Below are positions 26,873 to 35,960 of a stretch of 64,000 nt of DNA, in pieces. A program made the translations under genes and the position numbers. Positions within the stretch are counted from its first letter, which is position 1, and every line of letters begins with the position of its first letter. The notes under the pieces are model-generated. The model was not told the origin of the DNA, did no database searches, and worked only from the letters and a program-made list of their open reading frames with translations. Source of the DNA: UBA8337 sp038143435 (lineage in GTDB: Bacteria > Pseudomonadota > Alphaproteobacteria > RS24); NCBI GenBank assembly GCA_038143435.1, contig JAYQLX010000006.1, positions 147,344 through 211,343 of the forward strand, written 5' to 3'.

Positions 26873-27778
26873 ATGAAGAATGCTGATGCCCACAAACCAT
26901 TGGGTGATGACCTGCTGCAAGCGGCCGAAAGCTATTTGGGCGGGCGCAGCTTTGCGGAAGCATTTGCCGATTTCGACCGCGACGGATACATCGTTTTTGA
27001 AGGTATTTTGAACGATGATCAATTGGCGCGCGTGCGCCAAGCGCTCGACCCTTATTTCGGGTTGGGCCGCGCCGGACGCAATGATTTTGAGGGGCTGAAG
27101 TCAAACCGCGAATATGCGCTGCTGTCTAAGGGCGATATTTTTGCCGAGCTGGCAATTCATCCGCTAGCCCTGTCTTTCGCCGAATATGATTTGGGCAAAA
27201 GCTGCATTTTATCGGCTTTTCTCGCCATTCAATTGCACCCTGGCGAGACCGTTCAACCCTGGCACTGCGACGACGACCATTGCCGCTTGGCACGCCCGCG
27301 TCCGCCTTTTCAATTAAGTGCCTTTTGGTCGATTGATGAGACGACAGAAGAAAATGGTGCGACGGAAATTATCCCGGGCAGTCATTTATGGGATGAGGAA
27401 TTGGGCAATAGCCTGATGAATAGCGGCGCGTTTGAACAGCGCGAGATTGGCGATATTAATGTCGACCCTGCGCCGCATCCCGATGCGACAAAAATAACCA
27501 TGCCCGCCGGTTCGCTGATGCTGGCCAAAGGCACGCTTTATCATCGCGGCGGGGCCAATAAATCAGACGGCAAGCGGCTGATTTTAACGCCGCAATACAG
27601 CCCCGGTTGGGTGCGCCCGCTGGAGAATATGATTTTATCAACCCCACCCGAAGTGGCCGTCAAATTACCTCAGCGCGCGCGCGAGTTAATCGGCTATTCG
27701 ATTCATCCCCCATTTATGGGTTATGTGGATGGCGAGCATCCGCAAAAAGCATTGGACCGGCAAGTTGCCGGCGAATAG
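26873..27778 (+). CDS. Phytanoyl-CoA dioxygenase (PhyH) family protein
   Basis: 301 residues. Fe(II)/2-oxoglutarate dioxygenase fold. The metal-binding His and Asp are in WHCDDDH (near 131), with the distal His in LYHRGGANKSDG and the 2OG-binding Arg soon after. GATEIIPGSHLW is a typical PhyH strand. GGGGGAAT precedes the ATG. It ends nine bases before metY and is probably cotranscribed with it. The substrate is unknown; members hydroxylate small acids, alkyl compounds or natural products. Confidence 0.85.
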   Translation: MKNADAHKPLGDDLLQAAESYLGGRSFAEAFADFDRDGYIVFEGILNDDQLARVRQALDPYFGLGRAGRNDFEGLKSNREYALLSKGDIFAELAIHPLALSFAEYDLGKSCILSAFLAIQLHPGETVQPWHCDDDHCRLARPRPPFQLSAFWSIDETTEENGATEIIPGSHLWDEELGNSLMNSGAFEQREIGDINVDPAPHPDATKITMPAGSLMLAKGTLYHRGGANKSDGKRLILTPQYSPGWVRPLENMILSTPPEVAVKLPQRARELIGYSIHPPFMGYVDGEHPQKALDRQVAGE

Positions 27779-27787
27779 GAGAGCACA

Positions 27788-29077
27788 ATGTCTGATATGA
27801 AAACCGAAACCTTATTGCTGCATGCCGGATGGCGCGCTGATGAAACCACCGGCTCTGTGGCCGTGCCGATTCACCAAACAACCAGCTATCAATTCAACAA
27901 TACGGAACACGCGTCTAGCCTTTTTGCCCTTTCAGAGCTCGGAAATATTTACACCCGTATCATGAACCCGACCAATGATGTGCTCGAACAGCGTGTCACC
28001 GCCCTTGAAGGCGGCGCGGCGGCGCTGGCCGTTGCATCAGGTCAAACCGCATCAACAATGGCCATTCAAAACATTGCCCGCGCCGGTGATAATGTCGTTT
28101 CCTCGACCGACCTTTATGGCGGCACGTGGAATTTGTTTGCCAATACGATGAAAGATATGGGCATTGAAGTGCGTTTCGTCGATCCGGCAGAGTCGCAAAA
28201 TTTTGCTAATGCAATTGATGATAAAACGCGCGCATTTTATGCCGAGACCCTGCCCAATCCGAAACTTGAAGTGTTTCCAATCAAAGAAGTGGCTGACATT
28301 GGCCGCGCGCACGGCATTCCGCTGATTATGGACAATACGGCAGCACCGATTTTGTGCCGCCCATTCGACCACGGCGCAGCTGTGATTGTTTACTCAGCGA
28401 CCAAATATATTGGCGGTCACGGCACATCTGTCGGCGGTTTGATTGTCGATGGCGGCAATTTTGATTGGGAAGGTGCAGGCATTGAGCGTCAGCCGCTGCT
28501 CAATTCGCCCGACCCGTCTTATCATGGCGCAGTATGGACCGAAGCGGTGAAGCCGCTTGGCCCGATTGCCTATATTTTGAAAGCGCGCACGACATTGCTG
28601 CGCGATTTGGGCGGTGCCATGTCGCCGATGAATGCGTTTCAATTCTTACAAGGGATGGAAACTTTGGCGCTCCGTATGCGCGCCCATTGCGATAATGCAA
28701 CGGCGATTGCCGCTTGGCTGTCAAAGCAAAAAGGCGTGACCAAAGTCATTCACCCGTCGCTGATGGACGGCGAAGCGAAAAACCGCGCCGATGCCGTGAT
28801 GAATGGCGGCTATGGCGCATTGATGGGATTTGAATTGGAAGGCGGCGTCGAAGCCGGTAAGAAATTCATTGATAATCTGCAATTGCTCTATCACGTCGCC
28901 AATATTGGTGATGCGCGCTCTTTGGCCATTCATCCGGCCAGCACGACGCACAGTCAATTATCGGCAGAAGACCAACTGGCATCGGGCGTAACCCCCGGTT
29001 ATGTTCGCCTTTCCATCGGTATTGAGCATGTGGACGACATTATTGCGGATATTGAGCAAGCGTTGAAATCGGTATAA
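27788..29077 (+). CDS. metY: O-acetylhomoserine sulfhydrylase-type PLP enzyme
   Basis: 429 residues, the length of MetY rather than of cystathionine lyases (about 390). Signature features: VPIHQTTSYQF, YTRIMNPTNDVLEQR, PLP-stacking Tyr in DLYGGTWNLF, TLPNPKLEV and PLP Lys206 in YSATKYIGGHG. The insert with PDPSYHGAVW near 245 is characteristic of MetY. By family it makes homocysteine from O-acetylhomoserine and sulfide. AGGAGAG precedes the ATG. Confidence 0.88.
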   Translation: MSDMKTETLLLHAGWRADETTGSVAVPIHQTTSYQFNNTEHASSLFALSELGNIYTRIMNPTNDVLEQRVTALEGGAAALAVASGQTASTMAIQNIARAGDNVVSSTDLYGGTWNLFANTMKDMGIEVRFVDPAESQNFANAIDDKTRAFYAETLPNPKLEVFPIKEVADIGRAHGIPLIMDNTAAPILCRPFDHGAAVIVYSATKYIGGHGTSVGGLIVDGGNFDWEGAGIERQPLLNSPDPSYHGAVWTEAVKPLGPIAYILKARTTLLRDLGGAMSPMNAFQFLQGMETLALRMRAHCDNATAIAAWLSKQKGVTKVIHPSLMDGEAKNRADAVMNGGYGALMGFELEGGVEAGKKFIDNLQLLYHVANIGDARSLAIHPASTTHSQLSAEDQLASGVTPGYVRLSIGIEHVDDIIADIEQALKSV

Positions 29078-29096
29078 GTGAAGATACTTCACTTAT
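29074..29096 (+). terminator. Ten-pair hairpin over the metY stop codon
   Basis: ATAAGTGAAG, loop ATA, CTTCACTTAT: a perfect inverted repeat that includes the metY TAA. No T run follows (TGCTTTGG), so simple rho-independent termination is doubtful; it could protect the mRNA 3' end or reduce read-through into the next gene. Confidence 0.4.
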
Positions 29097-29130
29097 TGCT
29101 TTGGCAGCCGGAAACTGATAATTTCTCGGA

Positions 29131-29337
29131 ATGAAAATTGTCGAAACGCTGTTGAAGATGATGCCGGTTTGGTTCGGTATCGGCTTTTTGGGGCCGGTGC
29201 TTGCGGAACTGTATATGCGCACACCGCTGCACAGTTTTGTGCCCGTTCAAGCGACTTCTGTGCAAATATATACTGCCTGTATGGTTTTCGGAGGCCTATA
29301 TGGCGTTTTCGCTCTGCGATTTGGGAGATGGATATGA
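29131..29337 (+). CDS. Small membrane protein coupled to the desaturase
   Basis: 68 residues with two hydrophobic segments (about residues 8-26 and 44-62) separated by a short loop. No family recognised. The stop TGA overlaps the desaturase ATG (ATGA at 29334-29337), and the desaturase ribosome binding site GGGAG lies inside this frame, which supports translation of both from one mRNA. It may be a subunit or stabiliser of the desaturase (inference). Confidence 0.6.
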   Translation: MKIVETLLKMMPVWFGIGFLGPVLAELYMRTPLHSFVPVQATSVQIYTACMVFGGLYGVFALRFGRWI

Positions 29338-30239
29338 GCAAAGTGATAGCAGAATACGATGTCAGCGGTTTAAATGACGCTGAGCTCACCAAAATGGAAC
29401 GCGAGATTGCCCGCAAATATATGGGCAAGCTTTCCATTCCGATGGTTGTGTGGCCGATTTTGAATGTCGGCTGCTGGTTGGCGCTATGGCCGCTGGTCTT
29501 GACCGGAGCCATGCCCCTCTGGCTCGGCTTTATTATCGCGACTTTCAACACCACTTTGGCTTATCTACCAAGCCATGATGCGCAGCACGATATTTATGCG
29601 CGCCCCGGCGATAAACTCCGTTGGCTGAATGAGGCCATTGGCCATTTATCTCTCATTCCGATGGCTTATAGCTACAAAGTGTTGAAACTGACCCATTTGG
29701 AGCATCATAAAAACGCCAACACGCCGGAACTTGACCCCGACCATATTTACAATAATGGCGCTTCGCTTTGGCAGACCATTAAAATCAATATCGAGTCTTT
29801 CCAACCCGGCTCCAAAGCCAGCGAATCTTATGCCGATTGTCTCCAGCGTATCGGCACGCAAGAAGCCAAAAATGCTTATCTCACCCAGATTGTCATTTTG
29901 GTCTCGCAAATGGCCATATTTTTTGTCTGTGCCGCCTATGGCTATGCATTGGAAGCCCTTTTGCTGTGGTGGTTACCGATGAAAATCGGCATTATGTATT
30001 TACGGATATATCTGTCATGGCTGCCGCATTATCCGGGCCATGAAACGAGCCGCTATAAAAATACACGCGGTTTTGGCAGCTGGCTTGGGGTTTGGAGTTC
30101 GCTGGGCATGACGGCGCATATTGTGCACCATTTGCACCCGCGCATTCCGCTCGATAAAACACCGGCTGCTTTGCGCGAGCTTTATCCGATTTTGGAAGCG
30201 CGCAAATGTGACCTTTTGGAACGCGAACACGCCCACTGA
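29334..30239 (+). CDS. Membrane fatty acid desaturase / hydroxylase family protein
   Basis: 301 residues. The di-iron histidine boxes of integral membrane desaturases are present: HDAQHD near 85, HLEHH near 125 and HIVHHLHP near the C-terminus, separated by hydrophobic segments (WPILNVGCWLALWPLVL, AIFFVCAAYGYALEALLLWWL). ATG at 29334 has GGGAG seven bases ahead. The longer open frame upstream is not used. A lipid or carotenoid substrate is likely, but it is not possible to choose. Confidence 0.83.
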   Translation: MSKVIAEYDVSGLNDAELTKMEREIARKYMGKLSIPMVVWPILNVGCWLALWPLVLTGAMPLWLGFIIATFNTTLAYLPSHDAQHDIYARPGDKLRWLNEAIGHLSLIPMAYSYKVLKLTHLEHHKNANTPELDPDHIYNNGASLWQTIKINIESFQPGSKASESYADCLQRIGTQEAKNAYLTQIVILVSQMAIFFVCAAYGYALEALLLWWLPMKIGIMYLRIYLSWLPHYPGHETSRYKNTRGFGSWLGVWSSLGMTAHIVHHLHPRIPLDKTPAALRELYPILEARKCDLLEREHAH

Positions 30240-30280
30240 ATTCTGCTCTTCGCAGCTTGTCAGCCTTGCCAAAATAAGCC

Positions 30281-30297
30281 AGTATTTTTGAAATACT
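30281..30297 (+). promoter_or_regulatory. Seven-pair inverted repeat ahead of the P450 gene
   Basis: AGTATTT, TTG, AAATACT: a perfect dyad that ends two bases before the extended ribosome binding site GCTTGGGAGGG of the P450 gene. It could be an operator or a small mRNA hairpin; there is no evidence to decide. Confidence 0.3.
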
Positions 30298-30313
30298 TGC
30301 TTGGGAGGGCAAT

Positions 30314-31561
30314 ATGAGTGCATCTGAAAAAGTTTCTCAAATTCCGGCCAGGGGTTTTGATATGGCGCGGCCGGAGCTTTTTGCCAACGAAGATGTGCTG
30401 GAAACGTTCAAGGTTTTGCGGCAAGAAGACCCGATTCACTATGCCGAAAACGAGCATTTCGGGCCGATGTGGCACGTCACGCGCTATAAAGATTGCGTGG
30501 CGGTCGATACCGACCATAAGCGGTTTTCCTCATCCGATGTTTATGGCGGCATTCAGATTGATGACGCGGTTGTTCGCCCACCTGTCGAAGGTGTCGAAAT
30601 TTCCGCTTTTATTACCAAAGACCAACCCCATCATGCGCCCATTCGCAAATCGGTGCAGCCCATTGCTTCGCCGCCCGCATTGGACAGTTTTCGCGATTTG
30701 ATTTGGCAGCGCACAGCCAATGTGTTGGATGCCCTTCCTGAAGGTGAACCGATTAATTGGGTTGACCAGGTGTCGATTGAACTGACGACGCAAATGCTGG
30801 CAACCCTATTCGATTTCCCTTTCGAAGACCGTCATTTGCTGACTTTATGGTCTGACATGACAACGGCGACGGAAGGCTCTGATCATTTTCCCGGTCAAGA
30901 GCAACGCGTGCAACATCTCATGGATTGCCTTGCCTATTTTACAACCCTGCGGGAAAAGCGCGCCAATGGCGCGCCCAGTTTTGACCTTGTTTCCATGATG
31001 GCCCGCGACCCTGCAACCAAAGATATGGATGCGATGAATTTCCTCGGCAATTTGCTGCTCCTGATTGTCGGTGGCAATGACACGACACGCAATTCCATGT
31101 CGGCCAGCATTAATGCGTGGAACCGTTTCCCCGATGAGTTTGCCAAATTACAGGCCGACCCGTCACTGATTGATAAAATGGTGGCCGAAGTCATTCGCTG
31201 GCAGACCCCGCTGTCGCATATGCGCCGCACCGCTTTGGAAGATGTGGAGATGCGCGGCAAAACCATCAAAAAAGGTGACAAAGTCATTATGTGGTATTAT
31301 TCGGGCAATCATGATGAAGACGTGTTTGACGAGCCGCGCATTGTGAAATTTGACCGCCCCAATGGAAACAATCATCTGTCTTTCGGTTTCGGTATTCACC
31401 GTTGCATGGGGCTGCGTGTCGCTGAATTGCAATTGCGTATTTTGTGGCAACAAATCCTCGAGAAGTTTGAAAAAATCGAACTGGTTGAAGAGCCGACCCG
31501 CTTGAAATCAAATTTCGTAAACGGCTATAGCGATATGCAAGTCAAGGTGACCCGCCGCTAA
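30314..31561 (+). CDS. Cytochrome P450, CYP153-like
   Basis: 415 residues, soluble bacterial P450. I-helix GGNDTTRNSM near 255, ExxR in VIRWQTPLSHMRR context (EVIR), and the heme loop FGFGIHRCMG with Cys near 364. GGNDTTRNSM and FGFGIHRCMGLRVAELQLRILW closely recall the CYP153 alkane/terpene terminal hydroxylases. No ferredoxin or ferredoxin reductase is adjacent. GGGAGGG precedes the ATG. Its stop lies 14 bases before the fusion oxidoreductase gene. Confidence 0.88.
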   Translation: MSASEKVSQIPARGFDMARPELFANEDVLETFKVLRQEDPIHYAENEHFGPMWHVTRYKDCVAVDTDHKRFSSSDVYGGIQIDDAVVRPPVEGVEISAFITKDQPHHAPIRKSVQPIASPPALDSFRDLIWQRTANVLDALPEGEPINWVDQVSIELTTQMLATLFDFPFEDRHLLTLWSDMTTATEGSDHFPGQEQRVQHLMDCLAYFTTLREKRANGAPSFDLVSMMARDPATKDMDAMNFLGNLLLLIVGGNDTTRNSMSASINAWNRFPDEFAKLQADPSLIDKMVAEVIRWQTPLSHMRRTALEDVEMRGKTIKKGDKVIMWYYSGNHDEDVFDEPRIVKFDRPNGNNHLSFGFGIHRCMGLRVAELQLRILWQQILEKFEKIELVEEPTRLKSNFVNGYSDMQVKVTRR

Positions 31562-31575
31562 TTCAGGAGTTCTTC

Positions 31576-33561
31576 GTGTCCGACAGTAAAACCCGCTGGG
31601 GCATTCTCGCCACCGGCAATATCGCCGCTCAATTTGCCGCCGATTTAAAACACAGCCATAGCGGCATATTGGTCGCCGCCGCGAGCCGCGAATTGGCCAA
31701 AGCCGAAGCCTTTTGTGCCGAACATGGCGGTGAAGCTATCGCCTCTTACGACGCTTTGATTGCGCGCGACGATGTTGATGCGATTTACATTGCCACGCCG
31801 CATGACAGCCATATTGAGTGGACGCATAAATGCTTGGCCGCCGGTAAACCGACCTTGTGCGAAAAGCCGCTCGGGCTCAATCAGGGTGAGGTGTTAAATC
31901 TTTACGGCACGGCAGCGCGCCGCAATGTGTTGCTTGTCGAAGCGCTCATGTATCTCATGCATCCGCGCATGCATTTGGCCAAACAATTGATTGATGACGG
32001 TGCGATTGGTGCAATCATCGGCTTTGCGTCGAGCTTCGGTTTTGCCTTCCCTTTTACGCCTGAGCATCGGCTCTACAATATTGACCGCGCCGGTGGCGGC
32101 ATTCTCGATATCGGCATTTACCCGCTCACCGCGGCGCGCTATTTAATCGGCGAACCCAATGGGTTGACCGGCGAAGCACGGCTGGCTCCGTCAGGGGCTG
32201 ACGCGGAAGCCAAAGCGGTATTGGCCTATGACGGATTTGACGCACATTTGCACTGTTCCATTGACACTGAATTGGAATGGCACATTTCCATTGAGGGCGA
32301 TAAGGGAACGCTGAAAATCAGCCAGCCCTGGCATCCGGGACCGGAAAACAATCACATTGTCATTACCGATAAACACGGCAATGAAACGGTTCGCAAAAGC
32401 GATGATATGCGCCCGCTTTATGCGGTTGAGGCCGACCATATTGCCGATTTGATTGCCCGACAGGCGCAAAGTTCTGATTTGGTCACGCCTGATTTTTCCA
32501 TAAACACAGCCTATTGGCTCGACCGCTGGCGCGAGACCGGTGGCGTGATATATGCCGCCGACAGATTGGCCGCAACGGGCTTTCACGGCGCAGCACTGAA
32601 ACATGGTGCCAATGGCAGCGTGCCCAGCGTGACGATTGACGGGCTCGATAAACCGATTTCCAAATTGGTGCTCGGCACCGACAATCAAATCGATGCGCCG
32701 ACTATGGCGGCGATGGGCGATGCGTTTTTCGAAGGCGGCGGCAATTGCTTCGACACCGCCTTTATCTACTCCGATGGCCGCTCTGAAGCCTTGCTCGGTG
32801 AATGGATGGCCGCGCGCGGCGTGCGCGACGAATTGGTTGTTTTAAGCAAGGGCGCGCATCCGCCTGAATGTGCGCCTGATGCCGTGTCGCGCCAGCTTGA
32901 GCAATCATTGGAGCGCCTGCAAACCGACCATCTCGACCTTTATTGCTTGCACCGCGATGACCCTAATGCCGTGCCGGTATCGGAGTGGATTGGCGCGCTC
33001 AATCGCGAGGTTGATGCCGGGCGCATTAAATTATTTGGCGGCTCAAACTGGACGGCAGCCCGGGTCGATGAAGCCAATGCTTATGCCGCCGCCAATGGCC
33101 TGCAGGGCTTTTCGCTGTTGAGCAATAATTTCTCGCTGGCGCGTATGGAAGACCCGGTCTGGCCCGGCTGTCTCGCCAGTTCGACCGATGATTTTCGCAA
33201 CTGGCATAGCGCCCATAATTTCACCCTGCTGCCGTGGTCCGCACAAGCGCGCGGCTTTTTCCTCGACTGGGAAAGCAATGGCCTTGCCGCGACACGGCAC
33301 GGGGCTGACCAGACCGATGACGAAATGCAGCGCGTTTGGGGTTCAAAAGACAATCTTGAGCGTCGCCGCCGTGCTTTTCAACTGGCTAAAGAAATCGGTG
33401 TCAGCGCCATTCAGATTGCCTTTGCTTATGTCGTCAACCAACCCTTCCCATGCTGTGCTTTGGTCGGCCCGCGCAATCCGATGCAGTTGCAAGACAGCCT
33501 TGATGCGGCGCAAATCAGCCTCACAACAGAACAGGTCAATTGGCTGGATTTACGCGACTAG
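31576..33561 (+). CDS. Gfo/Idh/MocA oxidoreductase fused to an aldo/keto reductase
   Basis: 661 residues from a GTG start with CAGGAG ahead. Residues about 1-330 are a full Gfo/Idh/MocA enzyme: GILATGNIAAQFA Rossmann loop, YIATPHDSH, catalytic CEKPL. Residues about 350-661 are an aldo/keto reductase with all four catalytic residues: Asp in CFDTAFIY, Tyr in the same motif, Lys in VVLSKGAH and His in CLHRDD. The frame is continuous, so this is a natural two-domain NAD(P) enzyme, likely channelling a sugar oxidation-reduction. Its stop overlaps that of the GH3 gene on the other strand. Confidence 0.9.
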   Translation: MSDSKTRWGILATGNIAAQFAADLKHSHSGILVAAASRELAKAEAFCAEHGGEAIASYDALIARDDVDAIYIATPHDSHIEWTHKCLAAGKPTLCEKPLGLNQGEVLNLYGTAARRNVLLVEALMYLMHPRMHLAKQLIDDGAIGAIIGFASSFGFAFPFTPEHRLYNIDRAGGGILDIGIYPLTAARYLIGEPNGLTGEARLAPSGADAEAKAVLAYDGFDAHLHCSIDTELEWHISIEGDKGTLKISQPWHPGPENNHIVITDKHGNETVRKSDDMRPLYAVEADHIADLIARQAQSSDLVTPDFSINTAYWLDRWRETGGVIYAADRLAATGFHGAALKHGANGSVPSVTIDGLDKPISKLVLGTDNQIDAPTMAAMGDAFFEGGGNCFDTAFIYSDGRSEALLGEWMAARGVRDELVVLSKGAHPPECAPDAVSRQLEQSLERLQTDHLDLYCLHRDDPNAVPVSEWIGALNREVDAGRIKLFGGSNWTAARVDEANAYAAANGLQGFSLLSNNFSLARMEDPVWPGCLASSTDDFRNWHSAHNFTLLPWSAQARGFFLDWESNGLAATRHGADQTDDEMQRVWGSKDNLERRRRAFQLAKEIGVSAIQIAFAYVVNQPFPCCALVGPRNPMQLQDSLDAAQISLTTEQVNWLDLRD

Positions 33562-35960
33562 CGGCGCATCAGCCGCGCCAAAAAACGAAGCCAGCGATTG
33601 TTCAGCGCCAAGAGCAGCAAGTCGAAGCGCTTGGGTGTTAGCGCTCCGGCAGACATGATTTGCACCGTCTTTAAGCGCAGCGACATAATCATTTCCTCAC
33701 GCATTTTCATCGCCACCGGTGTTTCTTGCCTTTTGCCCATCGTCTTGGCCGCCATATTGAGCGCCGCCTCACACACGCGCTTGCCGAGCCAGTGGCCGCG
33801 AATATCGGCCAAAGTCGTATTGGCGTGATAGGGCTTGATACTCTCCGGTGCGGTGACGGTGAGACCGAGAGCCGCCAATTGCGTGTCTTCCATAATCACA
33901 TAAGGCGCCTCGCGCATTGGTTGAGAATTGCGCCCGCTCCCATCCGGCAGATTGACCGTCAATGTCTGACGAATATCCGTGCATGAGGCCGCAAACAGGA
34001 TTTCAAATGTCCCCGGCTCAACATCCCAATCATCTTGCGTCACATCGAAATACGAAAAAGCGCGCTTGTCGAGCGTGAATTGCACTTGTCGGGACTCGCC
34101 CGCTGCAAGGCTGATTTTCTGAAACGCTTTCAATTCGCGGTCGGGGCGATAGGCCGTCGCCTCAACATCGCGGACATAAAGCTGCACCACTTCAGCACCC
34201 GCCTTGTCGCCGCTATTTGTCACCATCACCGCCACTTCCACCGTCTCACTGTCCGCCGACCAGTCGGCCAGCAGCGCCGCATCGCTATAGCTGAACTGCG
34301 TGTAGCTCAGCCCATGACCGAAGGGAAACAGCACCGGCACATCATGGCTGGTAAAATGGCGATAACCGATATTCAACCCTTCGCGATAAATTAATTGGCG
34401 CTTGTGATTGGCGAAGTTTTCCTGTGCCGGACAATCGGCCAGCGCCATTGGAAAAGTTTCAGCCAGCCTGCCGCTTGGATTGACATCGCCATAAAGCAAA
34501 TCAACCAATGCGTGAGCGCCTGCCTGACCGGCCAGATAAATTTCCAACACCGCCGACACGTGTTCGAGCCACGGCATTTCAATCGGTGCGCCATTCGACA
34601 ACACAACCACCGTGTTCTCATTAACCGCAGCCACGGCCGCAATCAGATTTTCAATTTGCGCGGGCTGGCTTAAATGCGTGCGGTCAAACCCTTCCGCCTC
34701 AAACAGGGGCGGCAAACCGGCCATGATGACGGCAATATCCGACTGCTCAGCCGCGGCCACCGCTTCGGCAATCAGTTCTTCATTGGCTTCTGTCAATTCG
34801 GCATCAAAGCCTTGTGCATAGGTCACATTCGTGTCGCCCAATCGTGAAACAAAAGCATCAAGCGGCTTGTCGAGTTTGGCGGCATTGACATGCGACGACC
34901 CCGCGCCCTGAAAGCGCGGCGCGTCGGCAAAAGCGCCGATAAGCGCGACAGATTTATCTTTGCCAACCGGCAGAATGGCGTTGTTTTTCAGCAAGACCGC
35001 GCCTTCCGCCGCCGCTTTGCGTGCCAATGCATGATGCGCATCAAAATCAACCGCGTGCGGCGCGGTATTGTTTTTCGAAGCCAATATCATTTGTGTTACG
35101 CGGCCCGCCGCGCGATCGAGATGCGCTTCATCAAAGCTACCATCTTTAACTTGCGCCGCCGCCAATCGGTCATTGACGCCGCCACTGCTCGGCATTTCCA
35201 ATTCCAGTCCGGCGGCAATGCCGCGCGGGCGCTCATAGACCGCCCCCCAATCGGTGACCACCAAGCCCTTAAAGCCCCAGCGATCGCGCAATATGCCGGT
35301 CAGCAATTCCTCATGCTCTGAGCAATAAATACCGTTCAAACGATTATAGGCGCACATCACCGTCCAGGGTTGTGCCTGCGTTACCGCCGCCTCAAAGGCG
35401 GGCAGATAAATTTCAAACAATGTCCGTCGGTCAACCAGCGTATCGACCACCATGCGCTGCGCTTCTTGATTATTGACCGCAAAGTGTTTGAGGCTGGTGC
35501 CCGTGCCGGTTGATTGCACCCCGCCGATAAAAGCCGCCGCCATCTCGCCCGCCATAAACGGATCTTCGGAATAATATTCAAAATTGCGTCCGCATAAGGG
35601 GCTGCGCTTGATGTTGACACCGGGCGCGAGCAAGACCGACACTTCCTCGGCCTGACATTCGCGGCCAATGGCTGCGCCAACTTCCGCGATAAGCGCTCTG
35701 TCCCAACTTGAAGCAAGGGTCACGGCGGTCGGGAAACAGGTCGCCGGAACTGAGGCCGTCAAACCCATATGGTCGGCCTGATTGCCCTGTTTTCTGAGGC
35801 CGTGCGGGCCATCCGAAACCATAACCGGCGGCAAATCATATTGCGCGAGCGGTTGTAAATGCCAAAAGCTGGAGCCGGACATCAGCGAAGCCTTTTCGTC
35901 AATCGACATGCGCGCCACCAAAGCCGTGGCTTCGCTTTCAAAATCATATGGATGCTTCAT
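33558..35960 (-). CDS. GH3 family beta-glucosidase-type glycoside hydrolase
   Basis: 800 residues from ATG at 35960, which has GGGAG ahead; an in-frame extension upstream would cross the divergent promoter region. The domain order is that of family 3: a TIM-like domain with VSDGPHGLRK, SLKHFAVNNQE and nucleophile Asp in VVTDWGA near 235; the alpha/beta domain (AEGAVLLKNNAILPV, GLPPLFEAEGFDR); and a fibronectin-like domain (EVAVMVTNSGDKAGAEVVQLYV). No signal peptide, so it probably acts in the cytosol on imported oligosaccharide or glycoside. It is divergent from the melA-like operon. Confidence 0.9.
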   Translation of the reverse strand: MKHPYDFESEATALVARMSIDEKASLMSGSSFWHLQPLAQYDLPPVMVSDGPHGLRKQGNQADHMGLTASVPATCFPTAVTLASSWDRALIAEVGAAIGRECQAEEVSVLLAPGVNIKRSPLCGRNFEYYSEDPFMAGEMAAAFIGGVQSTGTGTSLKHFAVNNQEAQRMVVDTLVDRRTLFEIYLPAFEAAVTQAQPWTVMCAYNRLNGIYCSEHEELLTGILRDRWGFKGLVVTDWGAVYERPRGIAAGLELEMPSSGGVNDRLAAAQVKDGSFDEAHLDRAAGRVTQMILASKNNTAPHAVDFDAHHALARKAAAEGAVLLKNNAILPVGKDKSVALIGAFADAPRFQGAGSSHVNAAKLDKPLDAFVSRLGDTNVTYAQGFDAELTEANEELIAEAVAAAEQSDIAVIMAGLPPLFEAEGFDRTHLSQPAQIENLIAAVAAVNENTVVVLSNGAPIEMPWLEHVSAVLEIYLAGQAGAHALVDLLYGDVNPSGRLAETFPMALADCPAQENFANHKRQLIYREGLNIGYRHFTSHDVPVLFPFGHGLSYTQFSYSDAALLADWSADSETVEVAVMVTNSGDKAGAEVVQLYVRDVEATAYRPDRELKAFQKISLAAGESRQVQFTLDKRAFSYFDVTQDDWDVEPGTFEILFAASCTDIRQTLTVNLPDGSGRNSQPMREAPYVIMEDTQLAALGLTVTAPESIKPYHANTTLADIRGHWLGKRVCEAALNMAAKTMGKRQETPVAMKMREEMIMSLRLKTVQIMSAGALTPKRFDLLLLALNNRWLRFLARLMRR

